NCBI GenBank assembly: GCA_027343965.1
Contig: DAHWJX010000149.1
Location: 1 to 15,934 of the forward strand
Length of the DNA stretch: 15,934 bases
Direction of reading: 5' to 3'
Source of the DNA: JAKACU01 sp021821185
GTDB lineage: Bacteria > Bacillota > Bacilli > Alicyclobacillales > SLC66
Part shown: piece by piece, positions 7,584 to 15,606 of the stretch
How the letters are laid out: each line of letters begins with the position of its first letter
Numbering within the stretch: position 1 is the stretch's first letter
Made by a program: the position numbers and the translations under genes
The notes under the pieces: model-generated
What the model saw: the letters and a program-made list of their open reading frames with translations, nothing else
The model's database searches: none
What the model was told of the DNA's origin: nothing

Positions 7584-8009
7584 TTATCCTTTACCGTGAA
7601 AAAAGCGCGATAACTCTCCCTGAATCATTGAAGCGGGGTTACCCTGTCGACCTGCCCGATCAGCTAGCTCTCGCAGTAATAGTTCGTGCAATTCCGCCTC
7701 TGTTAGCTCAGCACGCACTTCCTTGGCCGCTTGCGCCAAGCTTTGCGCTTCCTCCTTATCCGCAAGCGGTGCCTTTTCAATCACTGCCTTAATACCAGCG
7801 ATGTTAAGTCCCTTATCAATCAATGCTTTTATCTCTAACAGTCGTTCCACATCATTAAAAGAAAATAATCTTTGGTTCCCCTCTGTGCGTTCTGGATGAA
7901 TTAACTCATGCTGTTCGTAATACCGAATCTGACGTGCAGTCAAATCCGTCAAACGTTGCACAATACCAATGGGGAAAAGCGCGAGATTTCGCCGTGTCTC
8001 TTCATCCAA
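7584..8009 (-). CDS. glnR: Nitrogen-regulated MerR-family repressor GlnR
   Basis: This is the repressor of glutamine synthetase and other nitrogen genes under nitrogen excess. The MerR-type helix-turn-helix and wing occupy about residues 9-75 (FPIGIVQRL, LTARQIRYYEQHELI, NQRLFSFNDVERLLEI), with GLNIAGIKAVIEK after it. The C-terminal tail (ELLLRELADRAGRQ...) is the region that in B. subtilis senses feedback-inhibited GlnA. TTG 8009 is chosen over ATG 8015: GGGGAGG is seven bases before the TTG but only two before the ATG, and the residue count to the LFPIGIV motif then equals that of B. subtilis GlnR. It precedes glnA and follows ynbB by 43 bases; a palindrome in that gap may be an operator. 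Confidence 0.96.
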   Translation of the reverse strand: MDEETRRNLALFPIGIVQRLTDLTARQIRYYEQHELIHPERTEGNQRLFSFNDVERLLEIKALIDKGLNIAGIKAVIEKAPLADKEEAQSLAQAAKEVRAELTEAELHELLLRELADRAGRQGNPASMIQGELSRFFHGKG

Positions 8010-8032
8010 AGTCATCGCCTCCCCAAACCCAA

Positions 8033-8051
8033 CTTTACACGTAGTGTTAAG
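8033..8051. promoter_or_regulatory. Palindrome upstream of glnR, possible operator
   Basis: CTTTACAC-GTA-GTGTTAAG is an inverted repeat with one mismatched pair, 24 bases before the glnR start and just after the ynbB stop. It contains the GlnR/TnrA half-sites TTACA and TGTTA, but in the order TNACA-N5-TGTNA, the reverse of the classical TGTNA-N7-TNACA. I find no clear sigma-A promoter attached to it. Confidence 0.45.
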
Positions 8052-8052
8052 T

Positions 8053-9288
8053 TTAGCATCGACGATTCATTTCTTCAATGGCTTGCATAACAGCAATTTT
8101 GACATGTTCGTACGTTAAACCACCTTGGACATACGCAATGTAAGGTTCGCGCAGTGGTCCGTCCGCCGAGAGCTCAATCGACGACCCTGAAATAAACGCG
8201 CCTGACGCCATGATAACCTCATCACTATACCCAGGCATTTGCCAAGGTTCAGGCGAAACGTGCGCATCGATCGGTGAATATCTTTGAATCGTTTGGCAAA
8301 ATGCAATCAGACGCTCGGCACGTTCAAGGCGCACGCGCAGCACAATGTCGCCGCGCGTCTCTTGCACTGATGGAGCACACGTGTACCCCGCCTCGGTCAA
8401 TGCCTTCGCAGCGAAGACATTACCTTTTAAAGCTTGTCCAACAACATGTGGCGCAAGAAATAATCCTTGATAAAATAATCGGTAATTCTCATAAGAACCA
8501 CTATGTGATCCGATACCCGGTGCAGTTAACCGGTACGCGGCTTGCGTGACAGCGGCCTTTGTTCCGACGATATAGCCACCCGTAGGCGCCAGTCCGCCAC
8601 CCGGATTTTTGATCAGCGATCCCACCGTCAAATCAGCGCCGACATCACTAGGTTCGCTAAGTTCCGTAAATTCTCCGTAACAATTATCCACCAAAACAAA
8701 AATATCTGGACGTACCGACTTAATTGCAGCGATGGCTTCGCTAATTTCGGTAATCGTCAGGGCTCGGCGCCAAGTGTAACCCGCTGAGCGTTGAATTGCC
8801 ACAACTTTCGTCACAGGCAAAAGGTGCTCTAGTATGGTATCAATCTGCAATGTTCCATGCTCTGTCAGATCAACATAGTCAAACGATATGCCGTAGTCTC
8901 GTAGTGAGCCTTGATTGGAACCTTGTAGACCAATCACGGGTCGTAAAGTGTCATAAGGCATCCCCGTTGCATACAAAAGGTTGTCACCTGGGCGCAGTAA
9001 TGCAAACAGACTAACGGCTAAGGCATGCGTACCTGAGACAAGCGTCGGTCGCACAAGCGCCTGCTGTGCTCCAAACGCTTGAGCAAATACTTCATCCAAC
9101 TGCTCACGACCGCGATCATCAAAGCCGTAGCCAGTGGAACCAAAAAGGTGAGATTCAGCAATAGCCGCATCATGAAACGCCGTGAGCACTTTGGCTTGAT
9201 TACGTTCAACAATCTCATCGATAGCTTGTAGCTGTGGAGCAATTTCCTGTTCGAGACGGTGTACGGTTTTCCAATCAATTGACGTCAT
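8053..9288 (-). CDS. ynbB: YnbB-family PLP-dependent enzyme (methionine gamma-lyase-like)
   Basis: This fold-type I, pyridoxal-phosphate-dependent protein of 411 residues belongs to a family annotated as methionine gamma-lyase-like or aluminium-resistance protein; its true substrate is unsettled. Family motifs include STGYGFDDRGREQLDEVFA near the N-terminus, SGTHAL (cofactor phosphate region), LYATGMPYDTL, the cofactor-binding Asp201 in VDNCYGEF, and the Schiff-base Lys227 in GSLIKNPGGGLAPTGGY. The ATG overlaps the hflX stop as ATGA, so translation is probably coupled; GGAGAAG lies about 12 bases upstream. The order hflX-ynbB-glnR-glnA is the same as in B. subtilis. Confidence 0.95.
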   Translation of the reverse strand: MTSIDWKTVHRLEQEIAPQLQAIDEIVERNQAKVLTAFHDAAIAESHLFGSTGYGFDDRGREQLDEVFAQAFGAQQALVRPTLVSGTHALAVSLFALLRPGDNLLYATGMPYDTLRPVIGLQGSNQGSLRDYGISFDYVDLTEHGTLQIDTILEHLLPVTKVVAIQRSAGYTWRRALTITEISEAIAAIKSVRPDIFVLVDNCYGEFTELSEPSDVGADLTVGSLIKNPGGGLAPTGGYIVGTKAAVTQAAYRLTAPGIGSHSGSYENYRLFYQGLFLAPHVVGQALKGNVFAAKALTEAGYTCAPSVQETRGDIVLRVRLERAERLIAFCQTIQRYSPIDAHVSPEPWQMPGYSDEVIMASGAFISGSSIELSADGPLREPYIAYVQGGLTYEHVKIAVMQAIEEMNRRC

Positions 9289-10547
9289 GTAAAATAATCT
9301 TCTCCATTTCCATTTCCATCATGAGCAACAAAGGGTAGAAAAGTTCTAACGTCTCGACGGTCAACTTCGACAGTAACATAAAGTCCATCATCGAGTTGTT
9401 CAGATTCCTCGACCTTCGTCATCTGATAGGCAAGCGCAAGGACGTCCGAACGTTCATGAGGAATAACGAGACGCAAATGGACCCGAGTACCTGCTACTTC
9501 ATCCACCTTTTGTACCAGTTCTTCGATCACGCGGTCTTCCAAGATCGATCCCCACACCACACTCGCAGCCTTTTTGTCGACCAAAAGCAAATCCTTATCT
9601 AAGGTTCGTTTTTCATTAAAAACGGTGATTACCGGTTTGTTCACATGCAACGATTGTTCGAGCACATCGTAAACTGTGTGCATTTCTTCAGCCATATGTT
9701 CTGAGGTTGCATCCACCACATGAACTAAAACATCAGCATCCACTGCTTCTTCTAAGGTAGCACGAAAAGCGTCGACCAAGTGATGAGGCAAATCACGCAA
9801 AAAACCTACCGTGTCTGTGAAGACAAACGTCCTACCACCATAGGTCACACGACGACTGACAAGATCTAACGTGTCAAAAAGCCGGTTCTGCCCATGGTCC
9901 AAGTTACGTTCCCCGAAGCGTTTGGCGAGCCGAGATAATAATGTCGTCTTGCCAGCATTGGTATAACCGACAATTCCCACAGAGTATACACCTTGACGAG
10001 CGCGACGACGCCGCAATTCGGTTCGACGCTTACCCTGCGCTTGTACCACGCGTCGCAAGTCGTGAATTTCCGCACGGATTTTCCGTCGATCAGTCTCGAG
10101 TTTCGTTTCGCCAGGGCCACGCGTGCCAATACCTGCTCCAAGGCGCGACATAGCAACGCCTCGACCGGTAAGGCGAGGTAAAAGATACATGAGTTGAGCA
10201 AGTCGAACTTGTGCTTTTCCTTCAAAACTTATTGCGCGATTTGCAAAAATGTCCAAAATGAGTTGTGTGCGATCAATTACGCGACAGGCACATTCCTCTT
10301 CAATGTTGCGCAGTTGACTTCCCGTCAAATCAACGCTAAAAATAATCAAGTTCGCTTCGCATTGTTTAGCCATACCCTGCAGTTCAACCAATTTTCCTGA
10401 ACCAATCATAGTTGCTGCATTTTCTTTTTCAATCGTCTGGTGACAATGTCCAACCACGTGTGCTCCCGCTGTCTCAGAAAGTAAATCAAGTTCAAGGCGC
10501 CTGCTTGCTTTATCCTCTTCGGTCATAGTACTTGTGGATACATGCAT
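9285..10547 (-). CDS. hflX: Ribosome-associated GTPase HflX
   Basis: HflX splits stalled or hibernating 70S ribosomes. The N-terminal nucleotide-binding domain shows SETAGAHVV and IGSGKLVEL; the glycine-rich helical linker motif RGPGETKLETDRR is at about 143-155; G1 GYTNAGKT at 194-201; G3 DTVG at 245-248. The rest of the G domain is unusual: the G4 motif NKxD reads NEKR (311-314), the G5 SA region reads GSIL, and the usual TLDPTTR switch reads TLDLVSR. Guanine specificity may be altered. 10547 is the first standard start (420 residues) but has no ribosome binding site; an in-frame CTG at 10586, eight bases after AAAGGGG, would add MDNSHVTRERAVV, matching the usual ERAVLV beginning. The upstream GTPase gene ends at 10590. 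It overlaps ynbB by four bases. Confidence 0.95.
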   Translation of the reverse strand: MHVSTSTMTEEDKASRRLELDLLSETAGAHVVGHCHQTIEKENAATMIGSGKLVELQGMAKQCEANLIIFSVDLTGSQLRNIEEECACRVIDRTQLILDIFANRAISFEGKAQVRLAQLMYLLPRLTGRGVAMSRLGAGIGTRGPGETKLETDRRKIRAEIHDLRRVVQAQGKRRTELRRRRARQGVYSVGIVGYTNAGKTTLLSRLAKRFGERNLDHGQNRLFDTLDLVSRRVTYGGRTFVFTDTVGFLRDLPHHLVDAFRATLEEAVDADVLVHVVDATSEHMAEEMHTVYDVLEQSLHVNKPVITVFNEKRTLDKDLLLVDKKAASVVWGSILEDRVIEELVQKVDEVAGTRVHLRLVIPHERSDVLALAYQMTKVEESEQLDDGLYVTVEVDRRDVRTFLPFVAHDGNGNGEDYFT

Positions 10548-10589
10548 GACGACTGCGCGTTCGCGTGTTACATGGCTATTGTCCAGGAG

Positions 10590-11195
10590 TCATTCCCCTT
10601 TTCGTTGTAAAAATTGAAAAACTGGGCCAAGGCCCTGTTCATGTAAGGCGCTCGTAGCAAAAATCTGTTCGTGACGCCAAAGTTTCTTTAACCCATCAGA
10701 CATGCGCTTAACACCAGGCAAATCCAATTTGTTGACGACCACAGCTCGCTGAATCTTACGCATAGCAGCGAAACGTAACGCCCATTCATCGACTTCATCC
10801 AATAAATATCCTGCTTGTATCCGCGATCCGTCTACAACCAGCAACACCATATCAGTCTTAACCAACGCTTCCAAAGTGCGCGCCATCCCGAGACGCACCA
10901 TTTTGTCTTCAACCGCTTGTGAACAAAGACCTGTCGAGTCACGCAACAGCAAGCGACTGCTTAACAGAGTTCCGACTGAAGCACCCAACGTTTGCAAACC
11001 AAGCGTCGTACTCCTGCGATCAGACACCAGCGTTTTAATTGCCTCTTTGGTACTTACGAAAAAACGTTCGCGAATCTCACCTGTCGGCAACTGTTGCACA
11101 ACAAATGGGGACGTGTTGCCTGCATGTTTGGACAACTGTAAAGACAACAATGTCTTACCAACGTTCGTTTGGCCGAGCATGAGGCAATCGATCAT
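10590..11195 (-). CDS. Small GTP-binding protein of unknown role
   Basis: A predicted GTPase of 201 residues, Era/TrmE-like (MMR_HSR1 type). Motifs: P-loop GQTNVGKT (8-15), a long switch I stretch with RRSTTLG (60-66), DSTG as G3 (86-89), NKLD as G4 (155-158) and TSA as G5 (181-183), so unlike its neighbour HflX it keeps a full guanine-specificity set. It stops soon after the G domain, without an obvious RNA-binding or membrane domain. ATG 11195 is chosen because AGGGGGTG lies six bases before it; the longer frame to 11333 only reads into spoVK. It overlaps spoVK by 41 bases, so it should be co-expressed with that gene, and is followed by hflX. The role is unknown; a function in sporulation or ribosome assembly would be inference from context. 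Confidence 0.88.
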   Translation of the reverse strand: MIDCLMLGQTNVGKTLLSLQLSKHAGNTSPFVVQQLPTGEIRERFFVSTKEAIKTLVSDRRSTTLGLQTLGASVGTLLSSRLLLRDSTGLCSQAVEDKMVRLGMARTLEALVKTDMVLLVVDGSRIQAGYLLDEVDEWALRFAAMRKIQRAVVVNKLDLPGVKRMSDGLKKLWRHEQIFATSALHEQGLGPVFQFLQRKGE

Positions 11196-12153
11196 GAACG
11201 TCACCCCCTGAGAAATCACGTTCGCAAAGTTCCATGAGATCATTTCGCGTAGCCTCAAGATGATTTGACAAGCGCAGCGCTTGCCTGCGGATCGCACTCT
11301 CGATAATATTTCGCACCGTACGCCCATTACCAAAAGACGGTTCTACTCGTTCATGGCGCAATATTGTCAAGAATACGTTAATAGCCTTAGGTGTCAAAAC
11401 ATAATCTCGTTCACTGACCATCGCTTTAGCGATCGAAAGCAGTTCTCTCTCAGAGTAATCTGGAAACGCGACCGTGATGGGAAAACGCGACCGAAGACCA
11501 GGATTGAGATCCAGAAAATCCTGCATCTCTGACTCATATCCAGCAAGAATGACGATCAAATTATCGCGTTTGTCTTCCATTCCTTTAACCAGTGTGTCAA
11601 CAGCTTCACGTCCGAAATCACGAGCACCACCACGAGCTAGGGCATACGCCTCATCGATGAAAAGGACACCTCCTGAAGCGCGATCCAAGCAAGCTTTGGT
11701 CTTTTGCGCAGTTTGCCCCACGTATTCACCAACCAAATCAGCTCGCTCTACTTCAACCAATGTACCTTTTGACAGAACCCCGAGCTCGGCAAAAATGGAA
11801 CCCAGTGTACGCGCTACGAGTGTCTTGCCAGTTCCAGGACGTCCAGTAAAGACCATATGCGTTACTGTTTTGTCCGCTTGTAAACCAAATTCGCGTCGCC
11901 GCCTCTGCACCACAGCGTGTGCATACATCTCTTCTGCCATGCGCTTGACTGTAGACAAACCAACCAAACGATTCAAGGGAGCTAGCACTTGTTCACGATT
12001 CGTAAGACCACAGGGTGCATCGCTAGTCCCATGGTCTTGCACTCGATCGGATTTCTGATAAGCTTGATGTAATTTTTTGAGCGCCATCGGCGCAGTAATC
12101 TGTCCATGCTCAAAGTTTGACAAAATCGGTTCGATTATTGATTTCTCTGGCAT
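11155..12153 (-). CDS. spoVK: Stage V sporulation protein K, AAA+ ATPase
   Basis: A CbbX/SpoVK-type AAA+ ATPase of 332 residues; in B. subtilis SpoVK is required for late spore maturation, with an unknown substrate. Walker A GRPGTGKT is at about 104-111, the pore-loop region GEYVGQT near 142-148, Walker B VLFIDEAYAL with Asp167-Glu168, sensor 1 VILAGY, and the arginine finger in NPGLRSRF. A short N-terminal region (about 60 residues) precedes LNRLVGLSTVK, where the AAA core begins. ATG 12153 (or 12156) is preferred because AAAGG lies seven (or four) bases upstream; GTG 12180 lacks a binding site. It is the first gene after the dapF hairpin, and its last 41 bases overlap the GTPase gene. Its presence marks the host as a spore former. 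Confidence 0.95.
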   Translation of the reverse strand: MPEKSIIEPILSNFEHGQITAPMALKKLHQAYQKSDRVQDHGTSDAPCGLTNREQVLAPLNRLVGLSTVKRMAEEMYAHAVVQRRRREFGLQADKTVTHMVFTGRPGTGKTLVARTLGSIFAELGVLSKGTLVEVERADLVGEYVGQTAQKTKACLDRASGGVLFIDEAYALARGGARDFGREAVDTLVKGMEDKRDNLIVILAGYESEMQDFLDLNPGLRSRFPITVAFPDYSERELLSIAKAMVSERDYVLTPKAINVFLTILRHERVEPSFGNGRTVRNIIESAIRRQALRLSNHLEATRNDLMELCERDFSGGDVHDRLPHARPNERW

Positions 12154-12192
12154 CATGTTGCCTTTAGGCACCTTCGTCACCCGCTTTTTTAA

Positions 12193-12226
12193 ACAAGGTT
12201 CTTACGAGTATACGCAAGAACCTTGT
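12193..12226 (-). terminator. Hairpin between dapF and spoVK, possible terminator
   Basis: A perfect 11-base-pair inverted repeat, ACAAGGTTCTT / AAGAACCTTGT, with a 12-base loop. On the minus strand it begins 13 bases after the dapF stop and ends in TTGTTTAAAAAA, a short, imperfect T-run. It may end leuS-dapF transcripts at least partly before spoVK. Confidence 0.55.
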
Positions 12227-12239
12227 CATGGGTGATTGC

Positions 12240-13097
12240 CTAAGGGACTAACCATTCGCCTTGACATATAAAAGCTGCAGGGCCCCGCATATAGACGTGA
12301 CCATCTTCGTCGTACCTTATTCGTAAGTCCCCACCTAACAGATGAACCAATACATCATCGCCGCGCTCTACCCTATTGGTCAAAACGGACGCAACCACAC
12401 TTGCGCAAGCGCCTGTACCACATGCTTGTGTGATCCCGGATCCGCGCTCCCACACGCGAAAATCAAGCTCACGGGCGGATTTTAGCGCGACAAACTCGGC
12501 ATTCACACGTTGCGGAAAAACAGCATGCCGTTCGATGATCGGTCCAATCTGTGCCACATCAACTTGCAAAACATCATCGACAAAAAAGATAGCGTGTGGG
12601 TTACCCATGGATACGGCTGTGAATGTCATCGAGTTACCTAACACATCGATTGCATCATGCAAGGCAATGCCATCCTTATCACCGGATAAGACGGGCACTT
12701 GTGCTCGAGACAATCTTGGTTCACCCATATCAACTGTAACTTCGTCTATGACGTCCTTTTGATCGGTGATATGAAGTTGAAGATGCATAATTCCGGCTTT
12801 GGTTTCTACATCGAGCCGATCTTTTTTCAAAAGGCCCGTATCATACACATATTTGCCAACACAACGCAAACCATTGCCACAGTTTTCCCCTTCCGAACCA
12901 TCCGCATTAAAGATCCGCATACGAACATCAGCGCAATCGGACGGTCCGATAGTAATCAGCCCATCAGAACCAATACCGGTATTTACATTCGCCACAGCAA
13001 TGGCTAAAGCAGCAAGATCTTCTCCATAAGAACCCAAATTTTTCGTTTCTACATACACGTAGTTATTGCCAATGCCATGCATTTTTGAAAACTTCAC
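12240..13097 (-). CDS. dapF: Diaminopimelate epimerase
   Basis: DapF converts LL- to meso-diaminopimelate, the precursor of lysine and of the peptidoglycan cross-link. It has the N-terminal FSKMHGIGNNYVYVE motif, the first catalytic Cys in GENCGNGLRCVGKY and the second in GITQACGTGACAS; both family signatures are intact, and 285 residues is the normal length. The start is GTG 13097, with AAGGGGG eight bases upstream; the product then begins MKFSKMHGIGN as in the family. It follows leuS by 26 bases and is almost certainly transcribed with it. Confidence 0.97.
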   Translation of the reverse strand: MKFSKMHGIGNNYVYVETKNLGSYGEDLAALAIAVANVNTGIGSDGLITIGPSDCADVRMRIFNADGSEGENCGNGLRCVGKYVYDTGLLKKDRLDVETKAGIMHLQLHITDQKDVIDEVTVDMGEPRLSRAQVPVLSGDKDGIALHDAIDVLGNSMTFTAVSMGNPHAIFFVDDVLQVDVAQIGPIIERHAVFPQRVNAEFVALKSARELDFRVWERGSGITQACGTGACASVVASVLTNRVERGDDVLVHLLGGDLRIRYDEDGHVYMRGPAAFICQGEWLVP

Positions 13098-13123
13098 CCG
13101 TGATGCCCCCTTGAATCTCCTGA

Positions 13124-15550
13124 TTAGCGAACCACGAAATTCACCAGTTTACCCTGCACATAGATCTGTTTTTGTATCGTATACCCTGCCAAAAATGAAG
13201 CCAACGGTTCCCTTGTCAAAGCATCCGCAATAACGTCTTCTTGTGAAGCCGATACACTGATCACCATACGATCACGAATCTTTCCATTCACTTGCAGAAC
13301 AATTTCAACTTCATCATCCACCAACATGGTAGGATCTACAGTCGGCCACGCAGCCAGAAAGACGCTATCTTTATGCCCTAACAACTGCCAACACTCTTCG
13401 GCCAAGTGTGGTGCAAAAGGCGCAAGACACAAGGTCAACGTTTCGAGTGTCTCGTGATCAATCGGATCGTTATAATCGGTTATGGAGCCTGTAAACTCCA
13501 TAAAGGCGCTAACGACCGTATTGAAACGAAAACTCTCCAAGCGTTCTGTAACTTGTTGTAAAAAACGATGACGCAATTTATTTCGCAGTAATGTGCCCGT
13601 GCGCGGGGCATGGTGCGCTTGCTCTTCCACGATACGATATGTCCTGCTTAAAAACCGATGCACACCGTCAATCGCACGTGGGTTCCATTCTGCATCAATT
13701 TCCGGAGGCCCGACAAAAAGTTCATAAAGACGCAAAGTATCTGTCCCGTATCTTTCAATTAGTTCCTCCGGGCTGACGACGTTGCCTTTTGACTTCGACA
13801 TTTTAGCGCCATCAAGTGTCATCATACCCTGGTTGAAAAGATGAATGAATGGCTCATCAAATCCGATCACGCCACGATCGTACAACGCTTTCGTGAAAAA
13901 CCGAGCATATAACAGGTGCAAAACGGCATGCTCTACACCACCGATATACATATCCACGGGAAGCCAGTGATTGACTTTATCTTTAGCAAAAGGTTCTTTG
14001 TCATTATGGGGATCCGCAAAACGCAGAAAATACCAACATGATCCTGCCCATTGGGGCATGGTGTCTGTTTCACGCTTTGCAGGGCCAGCACAGGACGGAC
14101 ATGTCGTGTGTACAAACGATTCAATGGCTGCTAACGGAGATTCACCGGTACCCGTTGGTTCATAACGTTCTACATCAGGCAGCAAAACCGGCAACTCTTC
14201 TTCGGGGACAGGTACAATGCCGCAATGTTCGCAATGAACAACAGGAATCGGTTCACCCCAATACCGTTGACGAGCAAATACCCAATCGCGTAATTTATAG
14301 GTTGTAGCTCCAGAACCCTTTTTCTTTTCTTCAAGAAAAGCAATCACAGCTTTTTTAGCTTCTTGTATCGTCAGGCCATCAAGGGAACCTGAGTTCACCA
14401 GCACACCATCACCAACATATGCTTCATCAAGAGTTGTCCATTCGCCATGCAATTGTGAGTTTGGTCGAATCACTTGGACGATAGGCAAGGAAAACGCTTT
14501 AGCAAAATCAAAGTCCCGTTCATCATGAGCAGGAACAGCCATGATGGCGCCAGTTCCATAATCAAGCAATACATAATCAGCAATCCACACGGGAATAGGT
14601 TCGTTTGTTGCTGGATTTATGGCATAGGCACCTGTAAATACACCCGTTTTTGTTTTATCCACGATTTGCCGTGCCAAAGCGGATTTATGAAGAGTTTGCG
14701 CGACATACTCATTGACTGCATCGTGTGCATCTGCAGTCGTAATTTTAGCGACCAGTGGGTGTTCCGGTGCGAGCACCATATAAGTAGCTCCATATAACGT
14801 ATCAGGACGTGTCGTAAATACTTCAAGTTCCTCTTTCGCACCCACAAGTGAGAAACGAACATGCGCCCCTACACTTTTGCCAATCCAATTCGCCTGCATC
14901 TTCTTAACTTTATCTGGCCACTGTAACTTATCGAGGTCATCTAGCAAGCGATCCGCGTAATCCGTAATTCGTAGCATCCATTGATTCATATTCTTTTTCG
15001 TCACGGGCGAACCGCAGCGTTCGCAACCGCCGTCGACAACTTCTTCATTAGCAAGACCTGTTTTACAGCTCGGGCACCAGTTAATCGGCATCTGTTTGCG
15101 GTACGCAAGCCCCATTTTAAATAACTGTACAAAAATCCACTGCGTAAATTGATAGTATTCAGGTGAACTGGTATTTACCTCGCGACTCCAATCGAACATC
15201 GCGCCCATTTGCTGCAATTGTTTCTTAAAGTTAGCAATATTGCGTGCCGTACCTAAAGAAGGGTGAACTCCCTTTTTGATAGCATCATTTTCTGCAGGTA
15301 AGCCAAAAGCATCCCATCCCATCGGATGCAACACTTCGTACCCTTGTAGTTTCTTATAACGACTCCAAGCATCAGACAAAACATATCCCCGCCAGTGACC
15401 CACGTGCAGACCTGAACCCGACGGATAAGGGAACATATCTAAACAATAGTATTTCGGCCGTTTTAAATGATCATCGACTTGATGACTATGATTTTCTTCC
15501 CAGTAGGATTGCCATTTTGGTTCAATCTGTTTTGGTGTATAAGCAGTCAT
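13124..15550 (-). CDS. leuS: Leucine-tRNA ligase
   Basis: LeuS charges tRNA-Leu with leucine and hydrolyses mischarged products. It is a class I synthetase of 808 residues, normal for bacterial LeuS. The HIGH-type motif reads HVGH (49-52) in PYPSGSGLHVGH; a zinc-type cysteine cluster follows (CPSC ... CERC, about 160-185); the CP1 editing domain contains TTRPDTLYGATY and the HDERDFDFA segment; KMSKSKGN is near residue 580; the C-terminal anticodon-binding and LeuS-specific domains end with LQVNGKIRDR. ATG 15550 has GAGGGGG seven bases upstream. A sigma-A promoter lies about 70 bases upstream, with a terminator-like hairpin between it and the gene. B. subtilis leuS is T-box regulated; there is no room for a normal T-box here. 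dapF follows in the same operon. Confidence 0.98.
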   Translation of the reverse strand: MTAYTPKQIEPKWQSYWEENHSHQVDDHLKRPKYYCLDMFPYPSGSGLHVGHWRGYVLSDAWSRYKKLQGYEVLHPMGWDAFGLPAENDAIKKGVHPSLGTARNIANFKKQLQQMGAMFDWSREVNTSSPEYYQFTQWIFVQLFKMGLAYRKQMPINWCPSCKTGLANEEVVDGGCERCGSPVTKKNMNQWMLRITDYADRLLDDLDKLQWPDKVKKMQANWIGKSVGAHVRFSLVGAKEELEVFTTRPDTLYGATYMVLAPEHPLVAKITTADAHDAVNEYVAQTLHKSALARQIVDKTKTGVFTGAYAINPATNEPIPVWIADYVLLDYGTGAIMAVPAHDERDFDFAKAFSLPIVQVIRPNSQLHGEWTTLDEAYVGDGVLVNSGSLDGLTIQEAKKAVIAFLEEKKKGSGATTYKLRDWVFARQRYWGEPIPVVHCEHCGIVPVPEEELPVLLPDVERYEPTGTGESPLAAIESFVHTTCPSCAGPAKRETDTMPQWAGSCWYFLRFADPHNDKEPFAKDKVNHWLPVDMYIGGVEHAVLHLLYARFFTKALYDRGVIGFDEPFIHLFNQGMMTLDGAKMSKSKGNVVSPEELIERYGTDTLRLYELFVGPPEIDAEWNPRAIDGVHRFLSRTYRIVEEQAHHAPRTGTLLRNKLRHRFLQQVTERLESFRFNTVVSAFMEFTGSITDYNDPIDHETLETLTLCLAPFAPHLAEECWQLLGHKDSVFLAAWPTVDPTMLVDDEVEIVLQVNGKIRDRMVISVSASQEDVIADALTREPLASFLAGYTIQKQIYVQGKLVNFVVR

Positions 15551-15572
15551 TAATGCGCCCCCTCATCCGAAC

Positions 15573-15606
15573 AAAAAGAACTCGCATCCCACCAGGATCG
15601 AGTTCT
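15573..15606 (-). terminator. Terminator-like hairpin in the leuS leader
   Basis: On the minus strand AGAACTCG+ATCC pair with GGAT+CGAGTTCT around a five-base loop (12 base pairs, one bulged base), followed at once by TTTTTGTT. It begins only about eight bases after the predicted transcription start and ends nine bases before the leuS ribosome binding site. It has the form of an intrinsic terminator or attenuator, but no competing antiterminator is evident. Confidence 0.7.

Noticed and set aside
9866..10225. Minus-strand open frame of 119 codons in another frame of hflX
   Set aside because: It overlaps the core HflX G domain fully and has no family motif.
11474..12058. Plus-strand open frame of 194 codons opposite spoVK
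   Set aside because: It is antisense to a well-conserved AAA+ gene, has no recognisable domain, and its Ser/Arg/Lys-rich composition is typical of a shadow frame.
12376..12762. Plus-strand open frame of 128 codons opposite dapF
   Set aside because: Antisense to the conserved DapF cysteine regions, no domain, no ribosome binding site seen.
14474..14797. Plus-strand open frame of 107 codons opposite leuS
   Set aside because: Shadow of the editing-domain region of leuS, without motifs or a binding site.
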